DNA of 63,945 nucleotides, taken from Clostridiales bacterium. GTDB taxonomy: Bacteria; Bacillota; Clostridia; Lachnospirales; Lachnospiraceae. The notes below the pieces were generated by a model. That model was not told the DNA's origin and did no database searches. It saw only the letters and a program-made list of their open reading frames with translations. Shown one piece after another: positions 17,701 through 26,557 of this stretch. Within the stretch, counting starts at the first letter, position 1, and each line of letters begins with the position of its first letter. The position numbers and the translations under genes were made by a program. The DNA lies in the NCBI GenBank assembly GCA_015655075.1, contig JAATFT010000030.1, positions 1-63,945 of the forward strand, given 5' to 3'.

Positions 17701-18984
17701 ATGGAAATTCATGTTGTTCAGCCGGGGGAAACCCTGGCTTCCATTGCAGACCAATATGGGGTGACGCAGGACAGAATAATAACGGATAATGAACTGCCAA
17801 ATCCTGAAAATTTAGTGGTGGGACAGAGTATCGCGATTTTATATACAGAAGTAACACATACGGTAGTCCAGGGGGATACCTTATATGGAATTGCAGAACA
17901 GTATGGGGTTACACCTACCCAAATACTTCAGAATAATCCATGGATCAGTGAGGCCGAAGGTTTAGTTCCCGGTCAATTAGTCGTAATCCGCTTTCAAAAA
18001 GAGGAAAACCTGGGGGACATTATAATAAATGGTTATGCCTATACCTTTATTGACCGTACAGTATTAAGGAAGACCTTACCTTTTCTTACTTATTTATCCA
18101 TATTTAATTATGGTTTCACTCCTGACGGGGAACTGATTCCTGCTGACGACGAAGAAATGATACAAATTGCAGAAGATTTTAACGTGGCCCCTCTGATGGT
18201 TCTTGCCCCGATGGATGCCAGTGGAGCTTTCAGCAATGCGCTTGCCCATGCAATATTTATCAATACACAGGGACAAAACCAGTTAATCCAGAATGTTTTA
18301 ACCACTCTGCAGGAAAAAAATTACAGAGGTGTGGATATTGATTTTGAATATGTTTTACCGGAAGACCGCGAATTATTTATTACCTTTATCACCAATATGA
18401 AAAATGCCCTGGAACCGGAAGGTTATATCGTAACGGTGGCTTTGGCGCCGAAAACCTCCGGGGAACAAGCAGGTCTTTTATATCAGGCACACGACTATCC
18501 CGCCATCGGCGCTATTGCGGATCTGGTGCTGCTTATGACTTACGAATGGGGATATACCTTCGGACCGCCCATGGCAACATCACCTATAGCCAGCGTAAGA
18601 AGGGTATTGGAATACGGTGTTTCGGTAATCGACCCTGACATAATATTGATGGGTATGCCGAATTACGCTTATGACTGGCCGCTGCCATTTATAAGGAATC
18701 AGACACAGGCGGAATCCATCAGCAATGTACAGGCAATTGAGCGGGCTGTGGAGAATGGGGTCACCATCCAGTTTGATGAAGAGTCGCAGTCTCCTTTTTA
18801 CTATTATACCGATAACCAGAGTACCGCACATGTGGTCTGGTTTGACGATGCCAGAAGCATGAATGCCAAATACCGCTTAATACCTGAGTATAATCTCCGG
18901 GGCGCCGCCGTATGGCAGATTATGAATTTCTTCCCTCAAAGCTGGCTGGTGGTTAATTCCCTTTTTAATATAGTCAAGGTATAA
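17701..18984 (+). CDS. LysM-GH18 spore cortex-lytic enzyme (SleL/YaaH-like)
   Basis: 427-aa protein with two LysM peptidoglycan-binding repeats (about 2-47 and 50-97) and a GH18 domain (about 105-425). The catalytic DxDxE motif is DIDFE at 212-216 with E216 as acid. This architecture is that of SleL/YaaH, an N-acetylglucosaminidase acting on cortex fragments in germinating spores. No signal peptide, also as in SleL, which is made in the mother cell and placed in the coat. I use the second ATG (MEIHVVQPGETL), which has GCGAGG at a workable distance; the first ATG is fused to the ribosome site. Monocistronic, framed by a palindromic element upstream and a convergent ABC operon downstream. Confidence 0.9.
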   Translation: MEIHVVQPGETLASIADQYGVTQDRIITDNELPNPENLVVGQSIAILYTEVTHTVVQGDTLYGIAEQYGVTPTQILQNNPWISEAEGLVPGQLVVIRFQKEENLGDIIINGYAYTFIDRTVLRKTLPFLTYLSIFNYGFTPDGELIPADDEEMIQIAEDFNVAPLMVLAPMDASGAFSNALAHAIFINTQGQNQLIQNVLTTLQEKNYRGVDIDFEYVLPEDRELFITFITNMKNALEPEGYIVTVALAPKTSGEQAGLLYQAHDYPAIGAIADLVLLMTYEWGYTFGPPMATSPIASVRRVLEYGVSVIDPDIILMGMPNYAYDWPLPFIRNQTQAESISNVQAIERAVENGVTIQFDEESQSPFYYYTDNQSTAHVVWFDDARSMNAKYRLIPEYNLRGAAVWQIMNFFPQSWLVVNSLFNIVKV

Positions 18985-19016
18985 CCGGAAGCTGTATTCG
19001 GGTACTTGGACACCGG

Positions 19017-19757
19017 CTATTTGGCATTTAATACACGGCTTAAAAATTCCCGGGTACGGCTTTCGGTGGGATTATTAAAAATTTGTTCCGGATTTCCCTC
19101 TTCTGCTATAACCCCTTTATCCATAAAAACCACACGGTTGGAAACTTCCTTTGCAAACCCCATTTCATGGGTTACCACCAACATGGTAAGGCCCGACTTT
19201 GCAAGCTCCTTCATAACCTTAAGCACCTCTCCCACCATTTCAGGGTCCAGGGCCGAAGTGGGTTCATCAAACAGCATAACGTCCGGTTCCATGGATAATG
19301 CCCTGGCGATTGCCACGCGCTGTTTCTGTCCGCCGGATAGCTGCCTGGGTTTTGCATTAACGTACTGTTCCATGCCGACCACCTTTAAATATTTCATTGC
19401 AACGGCCTTTGCTTCTTCCTTGGAACGCTTCAATACGGTTAACTGACCGACCATACAGTTACTTAAGACATTGTGGTTGTTGAATAAATTAAATTGTTGG
19501 AATACCATGCCGAGCTTTGTCCGGTAAGCATAGATATCGTGCTTATTGTCCAAAATATTTTTCCCTTTATATGTAACCTTGCCGCCGGAGGGTTTTTCCA
19601 GCAGATTTATACAGCGAAGGAGCGTTGATTTGCCGGATCCGGAAGAGCCGATGATGCAAATCACTTCCCCTTTGTCTACTGAGAAATCAATATCTTTTAA
19701 CACTTCATGAGCTCCAAAGGATTTACTCAGATGTTGAATATCAATTACTTTTTCCAT
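19017..19757 (-). CDS. Polar amino-acid ABC transporter ATP-binding protein (probably lysine)
   Basis: About 246-aa GlnQ/HisP-type ATPase: Walker [13 protein letters not shown]-loop MVFQQFNLF, signature LSGGQKQR, Walker [15 protein letters not shown], then the switch histidine VVTHEMGFA. Third gene of the operon that starts with the binding protein at 21563; the leader of that operon is a lysine riboswitch, so the substrate is probably lysine. An extra nine codons precede the chosen ATG ([14 protein letters not shown]). Convergent with the GH18 gene. Confidence 0.93.
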   Translation of the reverse strand: MEKVIDIQHLSKSFGAHEVLKDIDFSVDKGEVICIIGSSGSGKSTLLRCINLLEKPSGGKVTYKGKNILDNKHDIYAYRTKLGMVFQQFNLFNNHNVLSNCMVGQLTVLKRSKEEAKAVAMKYLKVVGMEQYVNAKPRQLSGGQKQRVAIARALSMEPDVMLFDEPTSALDPEMVGEVLKVMKELAKSGLTMLVVTHEMGFAKEVSNRVVFMDKGVIAEEGNPEQIFNNPTESRTREFLSRVLNAK

Positions 19758-19808
19758 CTTTTTATCTAACCTCTTTCCCTGCATATCCTTATAATCAAAG
19801 CTTAAGCT

Positions 19809-20537
19809 TTAAACCTGCATCTGATTTCCCATCATAGTATAATTATCCGGACCGTCTAATTTTCTTTCAAAGGCACGCAAAATTCTTGTTACCGTAAAGG
19901 TCATGATAAAGTACAGTACGCAGGCAACAAAGAAGGACTCAAAGTATCTGAAATTATTACCCGCCACGGTCTTAGTCTGGAAATATAATTCGGAAACCGA
20001 AATAACATTCAGCACGGAAGTATCTTTTATATTGATTACAAATTCATTGCCGGTTGCAGGTAAGATGTTCCGGATAACCTGGGGCAAAACAACATGCAAC
20101 ATGGTTTTAATATGGTTCATGCCAATTGCGGCCGCCGCCTCAAACTGGCCTTTGTCTATGGAAACAATACCTCCGCGGACGATTTCAGACATATAGGCGC
20201 CTGTATTAATCGATACAATAAAGATTGCCGCAACCGCTCTGTTCATGTCCAAATGGAATGCCTGTGCGGAGCCGTAATAAATTACCATGGCCTGTACAAT
20301 CATAGGTGTTCCCCGGAAGAATTCAATATAGGCGGAAAGAATCCCATTAACAATTTTGAGTATAATTCTTTTAATACCTCGTTCCGGCATAGGAATGGTA
20401 CGGACAATTCCCACCAATAAGCCGATAAAAGAACCCAGAATCGTTCCGATAATAGATATATAAAGGGTAACGCCGGCCCCGCGAATAAACATAGGCCAAT
20501 TATTTACAATAATCTCCTTAAGCCAACCCAGTTTCAT
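19809..20537 (-). CDS. Polar amino-acid ABC transporter permease (probably lysine)
   Basis: 242-aa HisM/GlnP-type membrane protein with the usual SIIGTILGSFIGLLVGIVRT segment, FFRGTPMIVQAMVIYYG and the EAA-type cytoplasmic loop EAAAAIGMNHIKTMLHVVLPQ that contacts the ATPase. It would work as a homodimer because only one permease gene is present. Second gene of the riboswitch-controlled operon, about 100 bp after the binding protein and 50 bp before the ATPase. Confidence 0.93.
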   Translation of the reverse strand: MKLGWLKEIIVNNWPMFIRGAGVTLYISIIGTILGSFIGLLVGIVRTIPMPERGIKRIILKIVNGILSAYIEFFRGTPMIVQAMVIYYGSAQAFHLDMNRAVAAIFIVSINTGAYMSEIVRGGIVSIDKGQFEAAAAIGMNHIKTMLHVVLPQVIRNILPATGNEFVINIKDTSVLNVISVSELYFQTKTVAGNNFRYFESFFVACVLYFIMTFTVTRILRAFERKLDGPDNYTMMGNQMQV

Positions 20538-20636
20538 ATAAATGCCCTCCTTAATTCTGCCATATTATTTATAAATATTATTCATAAAAGAAACCGGCTG
20601 CATTCCTTATACACCCGGCTTCCCGGCGCGCTGACA

Positions 20637-21563
20637 TTACCTGGCTGCCGGCTGGTTTAATATAGCAGCATCCATAATACTTGTACGTTCTTCCTCAGAA
20701 ATGCCTGCTAAAATTTCATTGATTTTTACAGTCAGTTCACTGCCCTTCGCAAGCCCTACCGCTATAGCAGTATCGTCATCCGATGTCTTAAATCCGTCCG
20801 TAAATTCTGCCATTGCAAAATTATCATTGGCAGAGGAAGCACTTACGCCCTCAGGACGTTCCGACACGTAACCGTCGATAATTCCGGATTCCAGCGCTAC
20901 TCTCATGGCCGGGAAATTGTCCATGGCAGTCTCCTTTTTCACACCTTCAATTTGATCAATAACGGTATAATGGAAGGTATTTAACTGAGCTGTAATTTTA
21001 GCGCCTTTAAAATCCTGTATGGAGGTGGCATTTTCATATTCGCCGCCTTTTTTCACTACCATTACTAAATCCGATTTATAGTAATTATCTGTAAAATCAA
21101 TGGTCTTTTTTCTATCGGCAGTGGGAGACATACCTGCAATAATGGCATCTGTCTTGCCGGAAGTCAATGCAGGAACCAGTCCGTCCCATTCCGTTTTCAC
21201 AATAACCAGTTTTTTTCCTAAACCGTCTGCAATCCTCTTGGCAATTTCAACATCATAGCCGCCTGCAAATTCCGCGTTGCCATCAATTGCAACACCGCCG
21301 TTGGAATCATCCATCTGAGTCCAGTTAAATGGAGCATAACCTGCTTCCATACCTACCTTAAAGGTATCCTCTTCCGTTCCTGCATCTGCTGTACCGGTAT
21401 CCGCCGTATCAGTATTCTCAGACCCTGTGTCTTTCGTCCCTGGGTTCTGCTCCATAGTGTCTGCCGTCCCCGTTTCTTCTAAATCCGTCTTGGTTCCACA
21501 TCCCGCCAATAACATCATTGCCCATAATGACATTGCTAAAAATACAATCCATTTTTTCTTCAT
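20637..21563 (-). CDS. Amino-acid ABC transporter binding lipoprotein (probably lysine)
   Basis: 308-aa extracellular solute-binding protein of family 3. Signal peptide MKKKWIVFLAMSLWAMMLLAG ending in the lipobox LLAGC, then a linker rich in T, D, G and E, then a binding domain with KVGMEAGYAPFNW and DAIIAGMSPTADRKKTIDF, hallmarks of the family. First gene of the operon, about 100 bp downstream of a lysine riboswitch and its terminator. Lysine or another cationic amino acid is therefore the likely ligand; this rests on the riboswitch, not on ligand residues. Confidence 0.93.
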   Translation of the reverse strand: MKKKWIVFLAMSLWAMMLLAGCGTKTDLEETGTADTMEQNPGTKDTGSENTDTADTGTADAGTEEDTFKVGMEAGYAPFNWTQMDDSNGGVAIDGNAEFAGGYDVEIAKRIADGLGKKLVIVKTEWDGLVPALTSGKTDAIIAGMSPTADRKKTIDFTDNYYKSDLVMVVKKGGEYENATSIQDFKGAKITAQLNTFHYTVIDQIEGVKKETAMDNFPAMRVALESGIIDGYVSERPEGVSASSANDNFAMAEFTDGFKTSDDDTAIAVGLAKGSELTVKINEILAGISEEERTSIMDAAILNQPAAR

Positions 21564-21661
21564 AACTTATTCTCTCCTTCTCTTAATAAATTTAATTCAG
21601 CTTTCCTTTGATCCGTTCTATCCGCAGGCAACGCCACTCCTTTAGAGCGAACGCCTTATAC

Positions 21662-21910
21662 GAAAAAAAAACCTGAGGCAAACTCAGGTCAAATAAATGA
21701 CTTGTCCAAAAATCCCCTTTTTCCCAAACGAGATAGCACAACTCAATAAACCGGGAAGTTTATTGGGACAGTCCTGCAACTGTTCACTGCAGGCCCAGCA
21801 AATAATCCTGAGAGTATTATCCGCTTCGGCGATATTTCCTTCTCCATAGCATCTTTGCTTCTCAAGCTCCGCTAAAGACTGTTAAATACCGCACCTCTAC
21901 CTCACCCGTA
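21662..21910 (-). promoter_or_regulatory. Lysine riboswitch (L-box) with terminator
   Basis: Read on the minus strand from about 21905 the leader shows the L-box order: gtagaggtgcgg, then ggagcttgagaagcaaag, gagaaggaaatatcgccgaa, ctgggcctgcagtgaac and aggactgtc, with P1 closing near 21720. It is followed by the expression platform: acctgag/ctcaggt stem (about 21670-21690) and a U-run from 21669 down to 21662. Ligand binding would favour termination, so the downstream transporter should be repressed by lysine. Recognised by comparison with known L-box consensus from memory; a covariance search would confirm it. Confidence 0.85.
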
Positions 21911-22144
21911 AAAGTGAGGCTTCTATTAAATTATGTTATATATCTTACAACATCCTATTATATCTGTCAATCCGGGAAATGATTTTTATTTTTACCGTAA
22001 AAAGAGAAACAAAGCTGATTCCCTGTCTAATTTCACTACTTGCTTACCCTTTACGAAAATAAATAAAAAAGTCGCTTGCAATATTATTCAGTCTATTTCT
22101 TCTCCAGCAGATAGTATACGCCGCCATAGAAGCAAACAGTAACA

Positions 22145-22286
22145 ATCCTGGCGCTTGCTTCGGCGTCTTAAAGGTGGTAATCACTAAGTAGTAGATCGGC
22201 AGCATTATAATAAAGGTTAGTACCGTAAAAAGAAGTTACTTTAGGATAGAAACAAGGTTTTTTCCCATTTTCTTACTCGTAATCAT
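22145..22286 (-). pseudogene. Fragment of sugar ABC permease (MalG type) with in-frame stop
   Basis: From ATG 22286 the frame reads MITSKKMGKNLVSILK, hits TAA, and in the same frame continues LLFTVLTFIIMLPIYYLVITTFKTPKQAPG, the typical N-terminus of a MalG-family permease, before similarity ends near 22145. Both the stop and the loss of the remaining 80 percent mark it as dead. Its ATG overlaps the stop of the preceding permease remnant (ATGA), the arrangement of an intact sugar-permease pair. Confidence 0.8.
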
Positions 22287-22845
22287 GATATATTATCACC
22301 CCACTTTTCAAAATATTTCATTTGAATTGCTTTGATAATTAATACTATGACTAGGAAAACCGAGCCTACCGCACAGGCGTAGCCATAAAAGCCTTAAAGC
22401 CTTTACCCATCATCAAAGATACGATTGTATTTGTGCCGCCTGCCGGCCCTCCATTCGTTAACGCGTAAACAATATCATATACCTTTAGTCCGCTGATCAT
22501 GCCAACAATAACGCAGTAGCTTATTGATGGGAACAGCATCGGAAACGTTATGCCACAGAAGTTTTTTATCTTTCCAGCCCCATCAATTGCTGCAGCTTCT
22601 TTTAACTCTACAGGAATTGACATTAAATTTGCCAAATATATTGTCATTATCCAGCCAGACCATTGCCATACGCTTACGAAAATGATACACCTCATGGCAA
22701 CATCGGCATTTCCAAGAAAATTTACCTTTTCAAATCCTAATATCTGTAAAAACTGATTGATTAATCCGAAATCAGAGGTAGATAGCATTTTATTCAACAC
22801 CCTTAACATAGGTGGAACCACCCTGGTTATTCTGCCAATATGCAA
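22283..22845 (-). pseudogene. Truncated and frameshifted sugar ABC permease (MalF/UgpA type)
   Basis: The readable frame covers the C-terminal half of a MalF-type permease, including the EAA loop ELKEAAAIDGAGKIKNF and VYALTNGGPAGGTNTIV. The N-terminal 130 or so residues are missing. After GKGFKAFMA the frame is lost; the correct ending FLVIVLIIKAIQMKYFEKW resumes in another frame and stops at 22283. Together with the next fragment it is the relic of a carbohydrate importer; no ATPase or binding protein is left nearby. Confidence 0.85.
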
Positions 22846-22982
22846 GCTGTCATTCTTCAGAGCTGATCAATTCTAACACTGCAATCGTTGCGGCAAGTCA
22901 ATTCTCTTATCACAAACAATAGATATCACGTTTCGCGAACATTCTGTTGTCATTAGCAAGCCAATTCACTTGTTATGAATGC

Positions 22983-23030
22983 AAAACCCCTTGTCTTTAT
23001 GGTTTTCTGAAAAGCCCCTAAGACAAGGGG
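22983..23030 (-). terminator. Intrinsic terminator of the sugar/polyol operon
   Basis: ccccttgtctt and aagacaagggg form an 11-bp stem around a loop of about 22 nt, followed on the minus strand by UUUU. It lies about 75 bp after the stop of the DeoR regulator, the last gene of the operon. Confidence 0.7.
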
Positions 23031-23103
23031 TCTAACATAACGTCAGCTTCTTATTGATTATTGTGGTGAAGGTTTTACACACAGGCATGCTCTAAATACA
23101 TAG

Positions 23104-23871
23104 TTATTCCGCAATAATTATATTTATACCGATATCACGTAATTTTTTTACTGTTTCTTCCGGTACCTGATCATCAGTAATAATTCCCGCTACATCTCTA
23201 CCATGAGTATATGAAATTAAATTATAGCAATTAAACTTTGACGAATCTAACAGAATATAGGTCTGTGATGCAGATTGCATTACACACTTTTTAAATCCTG
23301 TTTCAGAAGTACTTGCAACATATATATTTCCATCAGTGCCGATAGAGTTTGCCCCTAAAAATGCTGTATCTACTTTAAACCTCTGCAATTGCTCTTCTGC
23401 TAATGCTCCTCTTGTCGATAATGTATTTCTTCGTAAATCCCCTCCAATGAGCAGCACTGAGATATATCTTCTATTTATAATTTCTGATGCAATATTTAAT
23501 CCATTCGTCACTACTACATTTCGATTATCGTTTGATATGTTCTTTGCTACATAATATGTCGTGGTTCCTGAATCAATAAATAGCTTTTCCCGGCTATTAA
23601 TTAAGCTCAATGCTTTTTTGGAGATTTTCTCCTTTAAATCACCTTTTGAAATAATTCTTTTTTCATAAGGAGCTTCAACGTTTAGATCTTCCATAACAAG
23701 CATTGCTCCACCGTGAGTTCGTATAATGTTATGGTCTTTTGACAAATCTTCTAAGTCACGCCTGATTGTCATATCAGTTACATTAAACAGTCTGCATAAC
23801 ATACTTATTTCTACTTCGCCATCTCTTTTTAAAAATTCCAGTATCTGCATGATTCTTTTCTCTTTTAACAC
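23104..23871 (-). CDS. DeoR/GlpR-family transcriptional regulator
   Basis: 255-aa repressor. N-terminal helix-turn-helix MQILEFLKRDGEVEISMLCRLFNVTDMTIRRDLEDL and, at about 75-235, the DeoR sensor domain with FIDSGTTTYYVAKNI and TAFLGANSIGTDGNIYV, which binds a phosphorylated sugar. It is the last gene of the operon, after dhaL, and so likely senses the phosphorylated intermediate of this pathway and represses at the 31.8-kb promoter region. Confidence 0.92.
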   Translation of the reverse strand: MLKEKRIMQILEFLKRDGEVEISMLCRLFNVTDMTIRRDLEDLSKDHNIIRTHGGAMLVMEDLNVEAPYEKRIISKGDLKEKISKKALSLINSREKLFIDSGTTTYYVAKNISNDNRNVVVTNGLNIASEIINRRYISVLLIGGDLRRNTLSTRGALAEEQLQRFKVDTAFLGANSIGTDGNIYVASTSETGFKKCVMQSASQTYILLDSSKFNCYNLISYTHGRDVAGIITDDQVPEETVKKLRDIGINIIIAE

Positions 23872-24011
23872 AAATACACCCCTACCTTTTACTGCATAAA
23901 ATATTTAATTTATTATATAACATTTTCCAAAAATCTTCAATTATTTATATAAATCTTTGACAATTTATTTCTTTTATTTCTTTTATCAAACATTGGAAGC
24001 CAATAAGTGAT

Positions 24012-24647
24012 TTATTTAGTCAGAATATATTGTACAAATGTTTCAATTTGATAAGACATAGTAACTGCTCCCGGGTCTAAATGTCCAACACCTTTATCTG
24101 CCTGATAACATGCTCTTCCCCGAAACGCTTCCATTTGTTTTGTTGCTTGTGCACCTTCTAATGCTGCATCTTTCATTTTCACCAAAATTTCTTTTTCATC
24201 AAAACCATCTGCAATGCTTATTTTTAGTGCTTGAACAGCAGGATATATTGCATCAATCATTGTTTTTTGATTGGGCTGTACATTTCCTCTTTGCATAATT
24301 GCATCTAGCATGGCTTGATAAATGTCCTTTAGAACATCAATTGTAATTGTTTCAGACTCTTTTGCAGCTTTGGCAGCAGCTAAATAGGCACTTCCATATA
24401 AAACTCCGGAAGATCCGCCTACTGCACTCATTAAGGTCATGCCGATTTTTTTCATCATATCACTAATCGATAACGCTTCCAGTTCATCAGCGATTTCAAC
24501 TAATTTTAGAAATCCACTATTAATATTTGTCCAATGATCCCCATCGCCGGTTGCTGCATCTAATGAAGTAATATAATCTCCACATCCTTCATATCGCTTA
24601 GAAATCATTTTGATATATTCTACATAATCTTTGCTTGTTAAATTCAT
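24012..24647 (-). CDS. DhaL-like subunit of dihydroxyacetone-type kinase
   Basis: About 211-aa ADP/ATP-binding subunit. Mg-nucleotide motif ATGDGDHWTN, GGSSGVLYGSA and the ending GRACYQADKGVGHLDPGAV are DhaL hallmarks. No PTS-type DhaM gene is nearby, so the pair may use ATP directly or a DhaM encoded elsewhere. The ATG at 24647 has AAGGAAGG upstream; the longer frame is unlikely. It follows dhaK by about 16 bp. Confidence 0.92.
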   Translation of the reverse strand: MNLTSKDYVEYIKMISKRYEGCGDYITSLDAATGDGDHWTNINSGFLKLVEIADELEALSISDMMKKIGMTLMSAVGGSSGVLYGSAYLAAAKAAKESETITIDVLKDIYQAMLDAIMQRGNVQPNQKTMIDAIYPAVQALKISIADGFDEKEILVKMKDAALEGAQATKQMEAFRGRACYQADKGVGHLDPGAVTMSYQIETFVQYILTK

Positions 24648-24663
24648 ACCAATACCTTCCTTC

Positions 24664-25659
24664 TTATACTTTAAAATTTGGTGCATTACATGGTGCATCC
24701 AGACATTCTTTCAATTCATCATCCAGTTTTAATAATGTCACGGAGCATCCAGACATTTCTAAAGCAGTCATGTAGTTTCCAACAAACGTCTTATATACTT
24801 TAATTTTCTTGTTTTCCAAATATTCCTGCACATCATTGTTTAAAACATATAATTCCATTAAAGGAGTTGCTCCGAGTCCATTAATCATTAATGCCACTTC
24901 TGCTTCTTCCATTGATGTTGATTTTTCAAAATCCTCCAAAATTCTGGAAACTAAAATTTCTGCAATTTCTGTTGATGTTTTTAATTCACTTTTTCCAACA
25001 CCCGGCTCTCCATGAATACCCATGCCAATTTCCATTTCATTTTCATTTAAAACAAATCCCGGTTTCCCTACCGCCGGTATAATGCAGGAGCTTAAAGCCA
25101 CTCCCATACTTCTTATATATTGAACTGCTTTTTCTGCTGTTTCTTTTACTTCTGTCAAAGAAGCGCCTGCTTGTGCCTTTGCTCCGGCTATTTTATGTAC
25201 AAACACGGTACCGGCAATGCCTCTTCTTCCTGTTGAAAAAGTACTATCCTCTACAGCTACATCATCTTTTACAATAACATAGTTCGCCTTTCTATCTTCT
25301 AATTCAGCAATATCCAGTGCCATAGTAAAGTTCATATAATCTCCTGAATAATTTTTAATTATCATCAAGACACCCTTACCACTATCTGCCTGCCTGATAC
25401 CTTCCAATATACGTTCTGGATCAGGGGATGAAAATACATTACCGCAAACGGCCGCATCTAACATACCTTTTCCGACATATCCCGCATGAGCAGGTTCATG
25501 CCCGCTTCCTCCGCCTGAAATAATACCTACTTTATCGCTTTTTTCCCTTCTTGCAATAACACCCTTACCTTCACAGTAAATAACATCTTTATTTGCCTTC
25601 GCAATACCTTTTAGCATTTCATCAATTATATTTTCTGGTTGATTCATGATTTTCTTCAT
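24664..25659 (-). CDS. DhaK-like substrate-binding subunit of dihydroxyacetone-type kinase
   Basis: 331-aa ketose-binding subunit. GIISGGGSGHEPAHAGYVG at the start and GMGIHGEPGVGKSEL with the histidine that binds the carbonyl of dihydroxyacetone covalently in the family. In other bacteria paralogues of this kinase act on erythrulose or other short ketoses, so the substrate need not be dihydroxyacetone. Lies between the aldolase and dhaL with short spacers in the operon. Confidence 0.92.
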   Translation of the reverse strand: MKKIMNQPENIIDEMLKGIAKANKDVIYCEGKGVIARREKSDKVGIISGGGSGHEPAHAGYVGKGMLDAAVCGNVFSSPDPERILEGIRQADSGKGVLMIIKNYSGDYMNFTMALDIAELEDRKANYVIVKDDVAVEDSTFSTGRRGIAGTVFVHKIAGAKAQAGASLTEVKETAEKAVQYIRSMGVALSSCIIPAVGKPGFVLNENEMEIGMGIHGEPGVGKSELKTSTEIAEILVSRILEDFEKSTSMEEAEVALMINGLGATPLMELYVLNNDVQEYLENKKIKVYKTFVGNYMTALEMSGCSVTLLKLDDELKECLDAPCNAPNFKV

Positions 25660-25671
25660 AATTTTTCTCCA

Positions 25672-26538
25672 TTATTTATTCTGATATACTTCGATAATAT
25701 GTTTTGCTCTTTGCTTCATTATTTCCTTTGCATTCGCTGCGATTTCATGATAATACACTGGTGCAGTTGCATTTTTAATTTGAGCTTCAATGCTTTCATT
25801 TGCTGAAGTTCCTATTCCGGTAAAATAATTGAATTTTCTGATTCCGGCGTTAATAGCAGCCTTAATCTGTTCTTCATCCACACCAGTGGTTCCATGCATT
25901 ACAAGTGCTGTCGGTATTAATGAATGAATCTGTTTTACTCTCTCAATATCAAGAATTGGTCTTTCAACAAAAAAACCATGTACGGTACCAAACGAAATAG
26001 CAAGCATATCTACTAACGCTCTAATGCAAAATTCTTCTGCCATTTTTGGGTCCGTATAATATTGTTCCATATTTTCTATCCCAACACCAAACTCCGTGCA
26101 GCCGCCAATACCTTCAATGTTGCTAGGCATTTGTCCCACTTCTGCTTCAACAATAATTCCCAATTGATGTGCCATTTCCGTAAATCGTTTTACTTCAGAA
26201 ACGTTTTCTTCATAGGGAAGGTGTGCACAGTCATACATAATTGATGTAAAACCATTTCTTACCGCTTTCATTACATAATTGTAATTTGTACCATGATCTA
26301 AATGAATGATTACAGGAACTTTTGCTTTTTCGGCAAAATGAACCATTAATGGACCAAACACATTGATTGGTGCATATGGCTCATGCACCTGCGCATGGCT
26401 CAACATAATTGGAGTTCCCATTTCTTCTGCAGCTTCTAATACCGCTTGTATTCCTTCCAGTGTTGTTGCATTTATGCCGGCAATCGCATAATTATTTTTT
26501 TCTGCATCCACTAATATTTCCTTTGGATCTGCTATCAT
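25672..26538 (-). CDS. Class II (zinc) ketose-bisphosphate aldolase family
   Basis: 288-aa TIM-barrel aldolase of the FbaA/GatY/KbaY family. Zinc ligands are visible in VIIHLDHGTNYNYV, VEAEVGQM, SFGTVHGFF and VMHGTTGVDEEQIK, followed by AGIRKFNYFTGIG. It would cleave a phosphorylated ketose made by the neighbouring FGGY kinase. Product identity is unknown; a subunit like this usually releases DHAP. AGGAGG precedes the ATG. Confidence 0.9.
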   Translation of the reverse strand: MIADPKEILVDAEKNNYAIAGINATTLEGIQAVLEAAEEMGTPIMLSHAQVHEPYAPINVFGPLMVHFAEKAKVPVIIHLDHGTNYNYVMKAVRNGFTSIMYDCAHLPYEENVSEVKRFTEMAHQLGIIVEAEVGQMPSNIEGIGGCTEFGVGIENMEQYYTDPKMAEEFCIRALVDMLAISFGTVHGFFVERPILDIERVKQIHSLIPTALVMHGTTGVDEEQIKAAINAGIRKFNYFTGIGTSANESIEAQIKNATAPVYYHEIAANAKEIMKQRAKHIIEVYQNK

Positions 26539-26557
26539 AATAAATTCCTCCTATTGT

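Noticed and set aside
17528..17764. Open frames across the family-1 palindromes (also 33394-33594, 45292-45546)
   Set aside because: They resemble each other because the elements are repeated, not because they code; they have no ribosome sites and cross element ends.
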